From contig CAJULT010000019.1 in NCBI GenBank assembly GCA_910587225.1, positions 1 to 12,636 of the forward strand: a DNA stretch of 12,636 nucleotides. Reading direction: 5' to 3'. The position numbers and the translations under genes were made by a program. The notes below the pieces were generated by a model that made no database searches, was not told where the DNA came from, and was given only the letters and a program-made list of their open reading frames with translations. Every line of letters starts with the position of its first letter. The first letter of the stretch is position 1. Origin of the DNA: an uncultured Christensenellaceae bacterium (GTDB lineage: Bacteria; Bacillota; Clostridia; Christensenellales; UBA1242). Shown here in pieces: positions 1-8,100 of this stretch.

Positions 1-1289
1 AAATTACCGAAACTACTAGATTTTTTAATATGTCATCAATGTTTCCTGTAAAACCAAAAAATATTGATGATATAAAAAATTATGCTGGATTAATTTTGCC
101 TTTAAAACTATATCACATAGCATATCAAAACTTTAATTATTATAAAGAGAGATCTTTTTGTGAAGAATTGTTGGATGCTGTGAATATTTATGAAACACTA
201 GCAAAACAAGGTAAAATTACTTTGGATGATATTGAATATTCTTTTACAAATCTAATGAATGATCTAAGTAATAGTTCAGGGGTTAATACTATTCCAACGA
301 TAGAATTTGACAGAAATGAATTAAAAAAATTGTTTAATAAAGAATTTGAACTTATAAGGAAAAATAAGAAAGATCCTTTAAAAAGACCTCTTAAAGGGGT
401 TTTAAAAATGGCTATAAGTAATTGGATATTGAGATCAAGGAATAATTATAAGCATTCTCCGATATTCAAATGTTTGACTAATTTTGCATCTGATAGTTCT
501 GTTAATAATAAAGAAATTTGGATGCAGAGTGTTAAGTACTTAAATGACAAAAGAGAAGGAAAAGTTATAAAAGAATTATTTGCCAAAAAACAATGGATAA
601 AGTATGATTGGGCGAAAAATATCAAACTTAATAATCCGTATACTTTTTATGTCACATCTTTTAGTAAGATTAACCCGACGGACTCATTAAAACACAAATA
701 TGGAAAAAATGTATATGGATATAGGTCTGATAAGATTGCTAACATTGTTGCTCCGATTATTAATAATAATGGATTTCCTCAATTTGGGCAAACCCTAAGT
801 TTTGATGTTATATATAATAGAGAAGAGGCAAAAAACGAATTAAACTTCTTGTTTGAAATTGTTGACAAACTTCCAATTGGCAATAATGAAAAGATCAAAT
901 TTGCAAATGAAATAATTAGTTATTGGTTTTTGTCATTCAAAGATGAGAAATGGGCTGATGAATATGAAAGAAGGTATCAAATATTTTATTATGATTCATA
1001 TCAATACTTCGATTTAAATAAAGACGAAAGATTTTTAAAGATAAAAAGTTCAATATATTTGTTTCCAGACAACATATCTAATGATAACAAACATTTTGAT
1101 CATATAAGAGCAAATATATTTGATAGATATTATGCTACTGCGACTCGTGAGTTTATACAGTGTAACGATTGTCTGAATATTGACTATGAAATATTTGGAA
1201 ATGAAGAAAAATATTTATGTCCAATTTGTGGTTCAGCAAACAGTACAAAAATTGATCCGAACGAATTAAGAAAAAAACATCCAAACTAG
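1..1289 (+). CDS. Hypothetical protein with C-terminal zinc ribbon, 5' end outside window
   Basis: I do not recognise this family. The reading frame is open to the left edge: codons from base 3 continue in frame into the first ATG at 30, and that ATG has no ribosome binding site, so the true start is probably upstream of the window. From that ATG 419 residues are visible. They are mostly soluble and rich in Lys, Asn, Ile, Tyr and Phe, with no membrane segment. The only clear motif is a zinc ribbon near the C-terminus, with Cys378 and Cys381 (CNDC) and Cys397 and Cys400 (CPIC), counted from the ATG at 30. Just before it is an aromatic stretch with EYERRY and YLFPD. The gene is more AT-rich than glmS and ends 20 bp from the 3' end of a tRNA gene, a common place for the cargo of integrated islands. 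An accessory role such as defence is conceivable but not shown. Confidence 0.75.
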   Translation, partial: ITETTRFFNMSSMFPVKPKNIDDIKNYAGLILPLKLYHIAYQNFNYYKERSFCEELLDAVNIYETLAKQGKITLDDIEYSFTNLMNDLSNSSGVNTIPTIEFDRNELKKLFNKEFELIRKNKKDPLKRPLKGVLKMAISNWILRSRNNYKHSPIFKCLTNFASDSSVNNKEIWMQSVKYLNDKREGKVIKELFAKKQWIKYDWAKNIKLNNPYTFYVTSFSKINPTDSLKHKYGKNVYGYRSDKIANIVAPIINNNGFPQFGQTLSFDVIYNREEAKNELNFLFEIVDKLPIGNNEKIKFANEIISYWFLSFKDEKWADEYERRYQIFYYDSYQYFDLNKDERFLKIKSSIYLFPDNISNDNKHFDHIRANIFDRYYATATREFIQCNDCLNIDYEIFGNEEKYLCPICGSANSTKIDPNELRKKHPN

Positions 1290-1298
1290 GATGTTTTT
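1273..1298. terminator. Bidirectional terminator between zinc-ribbon gene and tRNA-Arg
   Basis: A perfect 10-bp stem, AAAAACATCC (1273-1282) with GGATGTTTTT (1289-1298), closes a 6-base loop. The stop codon of the zinc-ribbon gene lies across the loop and the first base of the right arm. A T tract follows on the plus strand, and the A tract before the stem gives a T run on the minus strand. It can therefore end both the rightward gene and the leftward tRNA transcript. Confidence 0.85.
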
Positions 1299-1308
1299 CT
1301 TTATAATT

Positions 1309-1385
1309 TGGTGTGAGTAAGAGGATTTGAACCTCCGACCTGTCGCTTAGGAGGCGACCGCTCTATCCAGCTGAGCTATACCCAC
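1309..1385 (-). tRNA. tRNA-Arg(CCT), intact
   Basis: The minus strand folds as a complete 77-nt tRNA with an encoded CCA end. The acceptor stem GTGGGTA pairs with TACTCAC (one G-T pair). The D stem is GCTC/GAGC. The anticodon stem GTCGC/GCGAC closes the loop CTCCTAA, giving anticodon CCT, which reads the arginine codon AGG. The T stem GGAGG/CCTCT carries the loop TTCAAAT. The discriminator base is A. The terminator at 1273-1298 lies just downstream. No consensus promoter sits directly upstream; the strong minus-strand promoter at 1747-1775 may supply it through the two half-tRNA units. The 3' side abuts an AT-rich accessory-looking gene. Confidence 0.97.
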
Positions 1386-1415
1386 ATATAAGGGTTTTTA
1401 TTAAATTTTGAAAGG

Positions 1416-1447
1416 TTTGGGTACTATTTGGGTGTAATTGGGGTTTG
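1416..1447. repeat. Three GGGT direct repeats at 11-bp period (possible integrase arm sites)
   Basis: On the plus strand TTTGGGTA, TTTGGGTG and ATTGGGGT have their GGGT cores starting at 1419, 1430 and 1441, an exact 11-bp period. Short, helically phased direct repeats beside a core site are what arm-type binding sites of tyrosine-recombinase integrases look like in Gram-positive phages and conjugative elements. The matching region of the other unit (1584-1607) has irregular GGT repeats. Integrase binding is an inference. Confidence 0.45.
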
Positions 1448-1521
1448 GTCTGCTACGGTAAGTGGGCTAAAATGCCGTGTTTTAAGGGGTTTTAGAGATT
1501 TTTATTTGGTTCAAGTCGGTA

Positions 1522-1561
1522 CTTAGGAGGGCGCTGCGTTATACAATTACGCCACGAGAAC
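1522..1561 (-). pseudogene. Partial tRNA-Arg(CCT), 5' half only (copy nearest the intact tRNA)
   Basis: The minus strand has an acceptor-like 5' strand GTTCTCG, a D arm GCGT/ACGC, the anticodon-stem 5' strand GCGCC and the loop CTCCTAA with anticodon CCT, in the spacing of a real tRNA. After the loop, GTACC does not pair with GCGCC, and neither a T arm nor a strand matching GTTCTCG follows before the next tRNA. It cannot fold as a tRNA. Its 5' half is not a copy of the neighbouring intact gene, since the D arm and acceptor strand differ. Confidence 0.8.
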
Positions 1562-1696
1562 ATATATAAAAATTGTAAAAATTGGAGGGTAAGGTGGTAA
1601 AAAGGTGCTTTTTTGAAAATCAGCCAAAATCTAAAAACGCTGAAATGCCTATATATACAGGGTTTTAGGGACTTTCAAGTAAGGGTTTACCTGCGG

Positions 1697-1736
1697 CTTA
1701 GGAGGGAAGTGCTCTATCCAACTGAGCTACGGAAAC
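1697..1736 (-). pseudogene. Partial tRNA-Arg(CCT), 5' half only (copy nearest the promoter)
   Basis: The minus strand has GTTTCCG as the acceptor 5' strand, a standard D arm GCTC/GAGC, the anticodon-stem strand CTTCC and the loop CTCCTAA. The expected return strand is replaced by GCCGC, which does not pair, and no strand complementary to GTTTCCG follows. The D arm is perfect, so the break at the anticodon loop looks like replacement of the 3' half rather than gradual decay. A perfect-consensus promoter ends 11 bases upstream, as expected for the original tRNA promoter at this locus. Confidence 0.8.
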
Positions 1737-1746
1737 TTATGGGTTT

Positions 1747-1775
1747 ATTATATCCATTTTTGAAGAGTTTGTCAA
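1747..1775 (-). promoter_or_regulatory. Perfect-consensus promoter reading into the tRNA-Arg array
   Basis: On the minus strand TTGACA (1775-1770) and TATAAT (1752-1747) are separated by exactly 17 bases. Predicted initiation near 1740 is about 4 bases before the first half-tRNA at 1736, the usual spacing for a stable-RNA promoter. With no clear terminator until 1298, one transcript would cover both half-tRNAs and the intact tRNA-Arg. Confidence 0.8.
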
Positions 1776-1795
1776 TTGATGAGCTGATCTATAAT
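1769..1795 (+). promoter_or_regulatory. Probable glmS promoter
   Basis: TATAAT at 1790-1795 is a perfect -10 box. The best -35, TTGTCA at 1769-1774, is only 15 bases upstream, shorter than ideal, and overlaps the -35 of the divergent tRNA promoter. Predicted initiation near 1802 gives a leader of about 39 bases, too short for a glmS ribozyme. Confidence 0.5.
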
Positions 1796-1840
1796 CATTT
1801 TTCTTCTTTCATTAATAAATAAATAATGGAGGAAAATTTT

Positions 1841-3541
1841 ATGTGTGGAATTAGTGGTAGAATTGGCACAAACGTGTTGCTATTTCTTATTTGTGACCTG
1901 CAAAAACTTGAATATCGTGGTTATGACTCGGCGGGTCTTGGATATTTTGAAAATGATAATATAAAAACTTTTAAAGTAAAAGGGCGGGTGAGTGGTCTTA
2001 ACAAAGTCAAGAAAAAATGTGCAAGCATTGGGATTGCTCACACGCGGTGGGCGACGCATGGCAAGCCGAGCAAGGCGAACGCACATCCGCATAGTAGTGA
2101 GAATGGAAATTGGACTATTGTACATAACGGAATAATTGAAAATGCTAAACAGTTGAAACAGGAGTTTGGTGACGAGCATTTTAAATCTCAAACTGATACC
2201 GAAGTTGTTGCGCACCTGCTTGAAAAGTATGGTGATGGAGTAGAGGCAATTAAAGCCGCTATGGAACGATTAAAAGGTAGTTATGCAATAGTTGCGCTTA
2301 ACAAAGCTTATCCTGACACGCTTTTTGTTATGAAAAACAAAAGTCCGCTATATATCTATCAAAGTGAAGGGCAGGTAACTGTTACTAGCGACATCATTAC
2401 TTTGGACACGGGTTTTTATTATGATTTAGAGGACGGCGAATATGGTTTTGTGACAGCTGAAAAAATGCAGATATTTAATCAAAAAGGAAAAAAGATTAAA
2501 AAACAGCTTTTGCCTATCAAAAAAGACAATATCATATTGCCTCAAAAGCCATTTAAGCATCATATGTTAAAAGAGATTTATGATACGCCGACCTGCTTAC
2601 AATATCTAATTGATTACTACAAAAATCACCCAACGGGTGTTGATTTTTCAAAGTATGAACATATCAAGCTGGTGGGCTGTGGAACGGCCTATCATACCGC
2701 GCTTATGGGGGTTAAATTCTTTGAAGGTATTGCAGGGGTAGAAAGTCACGCTTATATTGCAAGTGAGGTTTACAAGCCTATTTTGAAGCCTAACACTCTT
2801 TGCATTTTTATAAGTCAGAGTGGGGAAACTGCGGACACGATGGAAGTTATGATAAACGCAAAAAAGCAGGGGGCGGAGACTCTTCTTATTACCAACCGTA
2901 TGACAAGTACAATGGCTAAAAAGGCGGATATAGTGCTACCTATGATGGCAGGAGAAGAAGTGGCAGTTGCAAGCACCAAGGCGTACACATGCGGCGTGAG
3001 TGTATTGTATCTGTTAGCTTTGCAAGCGGCAGGCAAAATGAATTTCACGAATTTAAAGCGCCTGCAAAGCGAGATAGCAAAGCTGCTTTCTCTGTCGCCA
3101 CAGCCTCGCCTTGCGAGATGTAAAAATGTGTTTTTCATCGGTAGAGGCATGGATGATGTGAGTGCTATGGAGGGCTGTCTTAAACTTAAAGAGATAACCT
3201 ATATCAACTCAATTGCGTTTGCTGCAGGAGAGTTAAAGCATGGCACGCTAGCGCTAATTGACAAACATAGTTTGGTATTTGCGCTTAATACCTGTGCGGA
3301 GAGAGCGGGGAAGATGCAAGCTGCAATTGAAGAGGTGCGCTCGCGAGGCGGAAAAGTGGTAGAACTGACCACATTGCCAGCTACTAACAAAGACGCTGTA
3401 AAATTTGAGCATATAGATGATAATTTAGACGGACTTTTAATTATGGTATATCTGCAACTACTTGCCTATTATGCAGCTGCAAGAAAAGGTTATAATCCTG
3501 ATAAGCCGCGTAATCTTGCCAAAAGTGTAACGGTGATATAA
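1841..3541 (+). CDS. glmS: Glutamine-fructose-6-phosphate aminotransferase (isomerizing)
   Basis: This enzyme (EC 2.6.1.16) makes glucosamine-6-phosphate from fructose-6-phosphate and glutamine, the entry to UDP-GlcNAc and peptidoglycan synthesis in the cytoplasm. The start at 1841 is chosen because it leaves Cys2, the N-terminal nucleophile, right after Met (MCGI), and because GGAGG lies 8 bases upstream; the ATG at 1826 would bury the Cys. The glutaminase domain shows YRGYDSAG, HTRWATHG, HNGIIEN and TDTE. SIS domain 1 has CGTAYH (Cys280), SQSGETADT (from Ser325) and VASTKA (376-381). SIS domain 2 has KLKEI (Glu451), ELKHG (His467) and the C-terminal NLAKSVTV (Lys561), matching E. coli Glu488, His504 and Lys603. 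At 566 residues it is about 40 shorter than E. coli GlmS, partly through a short linker between the SIS domains. A single-gene unit ending at a terminator. Confidence 0.97.
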   Translation: MCGISGRIGTNVLLFLICDLQKLEYRGYDSAGLGYFENDNIKTFKVKGRVSGLNKVKKKCASIGIAHTRWATHGKPSKANAHPHSSENGNWTIVHNGIIENAKQLKQEFGDEHFKSQTDTEVVAHLLEKYGDGVEAIKAAMERLKGSYAIVALNKAYPDTLFVMKNKSPLYIYQSEGQVTVTSDIITLDTGFYYDLEDGEYGFVTAEKMQIFNQKGKKIKKQLLPIKKDNIILPQKPFKHHMLKEIYDTPTCLQYLIDYYKNHPTGVDFSKYEHIKLVGCGTAYHTALMGVKFFEGIAGVESHAYIASEVYKPILKPNTLCIFISQSGETADTMEVMINAKKQGAETLLITNRMTSTMAKKADIVLPMMAGEEVAVASTKAYTCGVSVLYLLALQAAGKMNFTNLKRLQSEIAKLLSLSPQPRLARCKNVFFIGRGMDDVSAMEGCLKLKEITYINSIAFAAGELKHGTLALIDKHSLVFALNTCAERAGKMQAAIEEVRSRGGKVVELTTLPATNKDAVKFEHIDDNLDGLLIMVYLQLLAYYAAARKGYNPDKPRNLAKSVTVI

Positions 3542-3568
3542 AAAAATGAGGCTGTTGCCTCATTTTTT
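3541..3568. terminator. Bidirectional terminator between glmS and the envelope operon
   Basis: The stem AAAAAATGAGGC / GCCTCATTTTTT (12 bp) with a TGTT loop begins at the last base of the glmS stop codon. The flanking A and T runs give a T tract on both strands, so it can end glmS and the convergent operon whose last codon is at 3577. Confidence 0.9.
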
Positions 3569-3576
3569 GCAATTTA

Positions 3577-5100
3577 TTATACCATATCCCAAACTGCATA
3601 TAGGGTTGTATTACCTGTCACAGTCAGCGAGGTCAACTTATCATAATTCTTATGTGTTGTTAAACCATCAGTGACCATTTTGCATCCTGTTGTATTCCAC
3701 GCAACAACTTTAAAGTTTTTAGTCCCTAAGTATTTCCACTGCGATGTAGCGGTGTATATTGAAGGGTCAATGGTGTCACCATCTAAAACTTTAATGGAAG
3801 GGATAGCGTTAGGAGATTGTAAGCAAGTCCCGTCGCCCCACCAGCCAGAAGGACGCTGCCAGCTAATATCAAATGAAATAGTATAGTAGTTTTTGTAATC
3901 CTCTTTAACATTTGATGTGAGGGTAATATTTCCGTTTGGCATAATGTTGTTTTGGTAGTCGCGATTTGCACTATAGCCATTGAAAGTATAATACATACGC
4001 TTTGAAAGTTCGCCGTTCTCGTAAACATCAAATTCGTAAGGGTTTTGTGTTGGCAAGTTTAGAGCTTCGCCTTGATATAAGGAAGCGGTGCTAGTTTTCT
4101 GGGTGTGCTTGCCATTTTCGTAAGCGTAGTAAACATAAGTTATTTCATATTTATTCCTAATATACAAATTCACATCTTCGTTTGGCATAACGCTTGGGAG
4201 GGTGGTCTCCTGCGTGTAAGAGTCGTCAAGATACCACTTTGTATTTTCATCTATCTTTAAAGTATCTGGAAGAGTGATTTCTGTTCCTTCTTCGATAAGC
4301 CCGTTATATACAAGCTCGCCATTGTCGTAGATATTGAATTGTCTTTCATAGACTTGGCTAACAATATCCCATTTAGCATACACGGTTATGTCGCCATTTG
4401 GCATTAGGAAATCGAATGGAATTTCAAGATTCTCATCTTTAAACCAGCCAGCAAAGGTGTAGGTGGTTGTAATGCCGTCTTTATTAATTGCTACATCATT
4501 TGTGTCAAAGCCTTCAAAGATCTTTGTAAGGTCGGTAGTATTGTAAATTAGGCGGTCTGGAATTTCTGCACCCACACCATTTTCAATATGAAGGTTATAC
4601 TGGGTGAGCGTTTCATATTCCTCATAACTTGCATAAAGGTTGCAGGTGTAGGTAGGTATTTTTGTGATAGGGTTATTATTTTTATCAACCCAGCCTGCAA
4701 ACTTAAGTTTATGAAGTTTTAATCCGTCCACTTTTTCAATGTAAAGAGGAATATCAACATTCATAAGCGCGGTGCTTACAAGATCATATTGTGATGTAAT
4801 AAGAGTATCGCCGTTATAGAAGTGAACTGTTCTATATTGCAAGCTTGGTGTCCACTTAGCATAGAGAGTAACATTTTTTCTTGCAATTATTCCTTCTGTC
4901 ACTTTGTTCTTTTCATTGAAGTCGTTGGATGAGTACCAGCCTTCAAAGTTGTATATATCGCGTTCAGTTGAAGTAGAAGTTTCTAAAGTAGATTGTGAGA
5001 AGGTAGGGAGAGTGAAAGTTTCACCTTGTTTTCCGGTTACTGAAGTGAAAGTTTCGCTTGAAACGCCGCTGTCAAAGTTGACAGTAAAAGTGCGCTCTGC
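3577..5100 (-). repeat. Six InlB B-type (Listeria-Bacteroides) repeats
   Basis: Approximate residues are 1144-1226, 1227-1305, 1306-1387, 1388-1458, 1459-1545 and 1546-1650. Typical units have an opening strand (FTVNFDSG, YNLHIENG), a hydrophobic-x-G-W line (FEGWYSS, FAGWVDK, FAGWFKD) and a closing TLYAKW, TVYAKW or TLYAVW. Repeats 1 and 3 are the most canonical; 2, 4 and 5 are degenerate, and 6 is longer with a WWGDG insert. Such repeats are common in secreted and surface proteins of gut Firmicutes. Confidence 0.85.
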
Positions 5101-8100
5101 AGCCTGTTGCCAGTTTCCGCTATATGCGTCCCACTCAACATTTTCAGCGTAAGAATAATTTGTTACAAAATTGTCGAGTTCGGTAAAGTCAAGTTCCTTT
5201 CCTGCGATTGCGTCATCAAGGTTGGAGATGAGAAGGTCATCGCTTACCATATCAAGTTGAATAGAATCCATGAAAGGCATGTTAATTCCAAAGTTGATAC
5301 TACCAATATAATTCTTATCATTTTTATTTGTTACATTAAGCCCGATACTCATGTCGCCCATCATATCATCTCCTGAAATGTTGCCCATATCAAGGGTGAT
5401 ATTGTATTTCATGCCGTTGTCGCTTACCACAAAGCCGTCTGTTGCGTGTTTGTCATCTTTGCGAGTAAAGATTCGACTCATGTCAATAGTATGCTCTTTT
5501 GACAAAGACTCGCGAATAGCATTGATGATATCATCGCTAAATCCAGTAACATATTGTACATAGTAAAGTACATCATCCATCACAGTTTCAAGAGGCGCTT
5601 TAAGTTTCTTTTCGTAGGTTTTATCGCCGTCATGTTCTGTGCGGTAGAAGTAACAATATCCGTCATCATAGTAAATGTAGGCTGTACGTTCACGCTTGTC
5701 AACGGTATTATAGTTAAAGATGGTATTTGTTGTTCCAAAACTTGTGTCGTTGTTGAGGTTATACACTGATAAGTGAATAACTGGAAGTCCCATTTTAACC
5801 ATTACTTTTGGTTTTCCATTAACCATTTTAATCTTTGCGTTAATTGGAATATCGCGTACAATATTATTAAGAATTGGTACTGAGACTTCAAGATTAATTT
5901 TACCATTAATTTCAAAGTCAGTTAGGGTAGCAGTATTAGCAACTGCTTTTATAAGATTGTTTGAACCTGAAATGTCTATATAATAGTTGTTAATTTGGTC
6001 AACCTTAGTCATCTCAGTATAATCATTGAAGCTGAGTTGAAGATCAAAATGCTCTTCATTAGTTACGCCAGTGTAAATACCCAGAATGTCAAGTCCAATA
6101 AGTTTTTCGCCGTCAGTTATGATGCGGAGCTTCATATTTTTAGCGCGTTCATCACTTGAAATTTGACTTCCGTCAAGCCCGATTTCTAGGGTGTTGCCAT
6201 AGACTTTAACAGAGTTAAACATTTTTATTATTGTAAGTGGGTTTAAATCCATTTCGCTGCTTGGAATAACGCCAGAGTCCATGCCAAGCATTTGCATAAT
6301 TAAAGCAATAATTTCTTCTAGGTCGCCACTTTGCATTTTAACGCAAAGCCCGTTGTAATTTACATACAAGTAATCTTGATTAGTCGCTTCGTCATATTGA
6401 AGGGCAGCGTTAAGTGCAAGGTTGAAGCCCTCGCTCTTTGTGCCTGCTATGCCGCTTACTACTGCGTCAGCGTAGAATTTAAATTTGTCTGTAAGGTCGA
6501 GTTGAAGTGAGATGTTGTTAGTCTGATAAATTGCAGTTTCCTTATCATAAACGGTTGCTTTTGCGCTTATATCAAATTGCTTTCCGCTTTCTGTAACATA
6601 ATTTTTAATTATGGAAACGTATGGAAGAAGGCTGACAATCGGGGTATAGTCATTTGCGTTAATTTCGTTAAAGTTAAGTTTATCGGCAGCGTTTATAGAA
6701 GCGTTAAGTTTAAGCGCATCCATTGAAATGCCGACACCTGTTACTTTTTCGCTATAATCAAGTGAAACAGCAAGGTCGTTAAATAGAACAACTTTTAATC
6801 CCGTTTCAGTAGTTTCAAGCTGTTTAATAAGGGCAGGATTTATCTCCGGATTGAGAATATCGAAGATTGTATCAAGAAGATTAGTTTCTTCTTTTTGCTC
6901 TACGCCTAAAACTTGTTGAACAAATTGTGAAATTTTATCTATGTCGCCCATCTGCGCTGAAAGTTTTAAGCCTTGATACTCAGCATATATTGCATTACCG
7001 TCAATGTCAACAGAAATATTTTGTTCAAAAGCTGAAAGACCTATATGTGCGCGAAGCGGTGATAATGAGAGAGCATAATCTGCAACAATTTCGGTTTCTC
7101 CATAGAGGATTGTGGCACTGCCAAAGTAGTTATTGCTGTGGAAGGTGTTTAATGCTGCCTCAGCTGCAGGAAGTAATTGAACTACATCAAGATAAGTTAC
7201 ATTTGAAAGATTAACTGGCTTTGGAGTGGTGGTTGTCATGCTTACTTCTGCGCCAAGTCCGACAAAAGCAAGGCTGTCAAGAGCGCCTGCCTCGTTAAAA
7301 CCAATTGAAATAGTGCCGATATCATTGATAGTTATAGTGTAAAGGTTATCCTCTTTTGTAAAACTTTCAAGGATGCTTAGGTCAATTTCTCCATTCGATG
7401 AGCTGCCGCCAAAGTCGAGAGAAGGAATAATTTCCATAAGATTTCCGTCTTTAAAGGAAGATAACAGAGCTGCAATTTGAGTGAGAGGAACATTAACACC
7501 TAACTTTTCAATAAAGTCTTGAAGCTTCCCTGCGTCACTATACGCAAATTTGAAAGCTGCGTTTTGATAGTCTGCATAAAGGGTGTTATCTTTTGCGATA
7601 ACAGAAAGTGGGCGATCGAATAAATCAACCTGAATTTGAGCTGCAAAGTCTTTCATGTCTGCATTAAGTGAACCTGAAAATTCCATGCCATCATATTTAG
7701 CATTAATATTAAGACCGATTGCATCTTCGTTTAAGGTTTGCAAAATTCCGCTAGCAACCGAAAATAGGTGAGTAGCGTTAATATATTCAGTTTCGGTTGG
7801 CGGAACAACTGTTACCGAATTTGGATAGTTGATCTGAGAAGCGAGCGCGATAGTTGTCCCTTCTGCTATGGTTGTCTTAGGAAGGCTCAGAGATTTTATA
7901 GAATAGTTGAGGTCGCAAACAACTTCAAGTTGCTCGTTGATCACGGGGATTGTAATTGTAAGGGTAATAGAGTCTTTGCCCTTAACTTCTGTAAGGTTGC
8001 TAAGTAGACCAAGTATTGAGTTTATATCCAATGAGCCAAACATTGAGCCTAAATCTGGAAGTTCAACTTCCAAAAGTTGCATTAAAGTGGTCAAAGAATC

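Larger units (their letters stand above)
1386..1736 (-). repeat. Two diverged tandem ~175-bp units, each a tRNA-Arg 5' half plus an arm
   Basis: Two units of 175 bp (1562-1736) and 176 bp (1386-1561) lie head to tail in front of the intact tRNA-Arg. On the minus strand each begins with a 39-nt 5' tRNA half ending exactly at the loop CTCCTAA, then about 136 bp with no tRNA 3' half. The arms look like diverged homologues: both carry, on the plus strand, GCTRAAATGCC and then GGTTTTAGRGA at matching distances from the shared core CTTAGGAGG. All three 5' halves (two partial, one intact) differ in acceptor and anticodon-stem sequence yet keep the same geometry. The best reading is serial site-specific insertion at the anticodon loop; decayed tandem duplication is the alternative. 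Confidence 0.7.

Noticed and set aside
1386..1736. Group I intron interrupting tRNA-Arg at the anticodon
   Set aside because: Such introns are known in tRNA-Arg(CCT), but no matching 3' tRNA half follows either 5' half, and the arms (about 136 bp) are too short for a group I core.
1386..1736. T-box riboswitch upstream of a tRNA-related gene
   Set aside because: The tRNA-like parts are true tRNA 5' halves with D arms, and I see no T-box antiterminator motif; the downstream gene is a tRNA, not a synthetase or amino-acid gene.
1613..1822. Open frame of 69 codons on the plus strand
   Set aside because: It runs antisense through a half-tRNA unit, has no ribosome binding site and has no protein-like composition.
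1880..3390. Minus-strand open frames inside glmS
   Set aside because: They are antisense to a strongly conserved enzyme gene, lack ribosome binding sites and have unnatural compositions.
3577..3700. Sortase (LPXTG) cell-wall anchor on the giant protein
   Set aside because: The protein ends immediately after the last InlB-like repeat, with no LPXTG, hydrophobic segment or basic tail.
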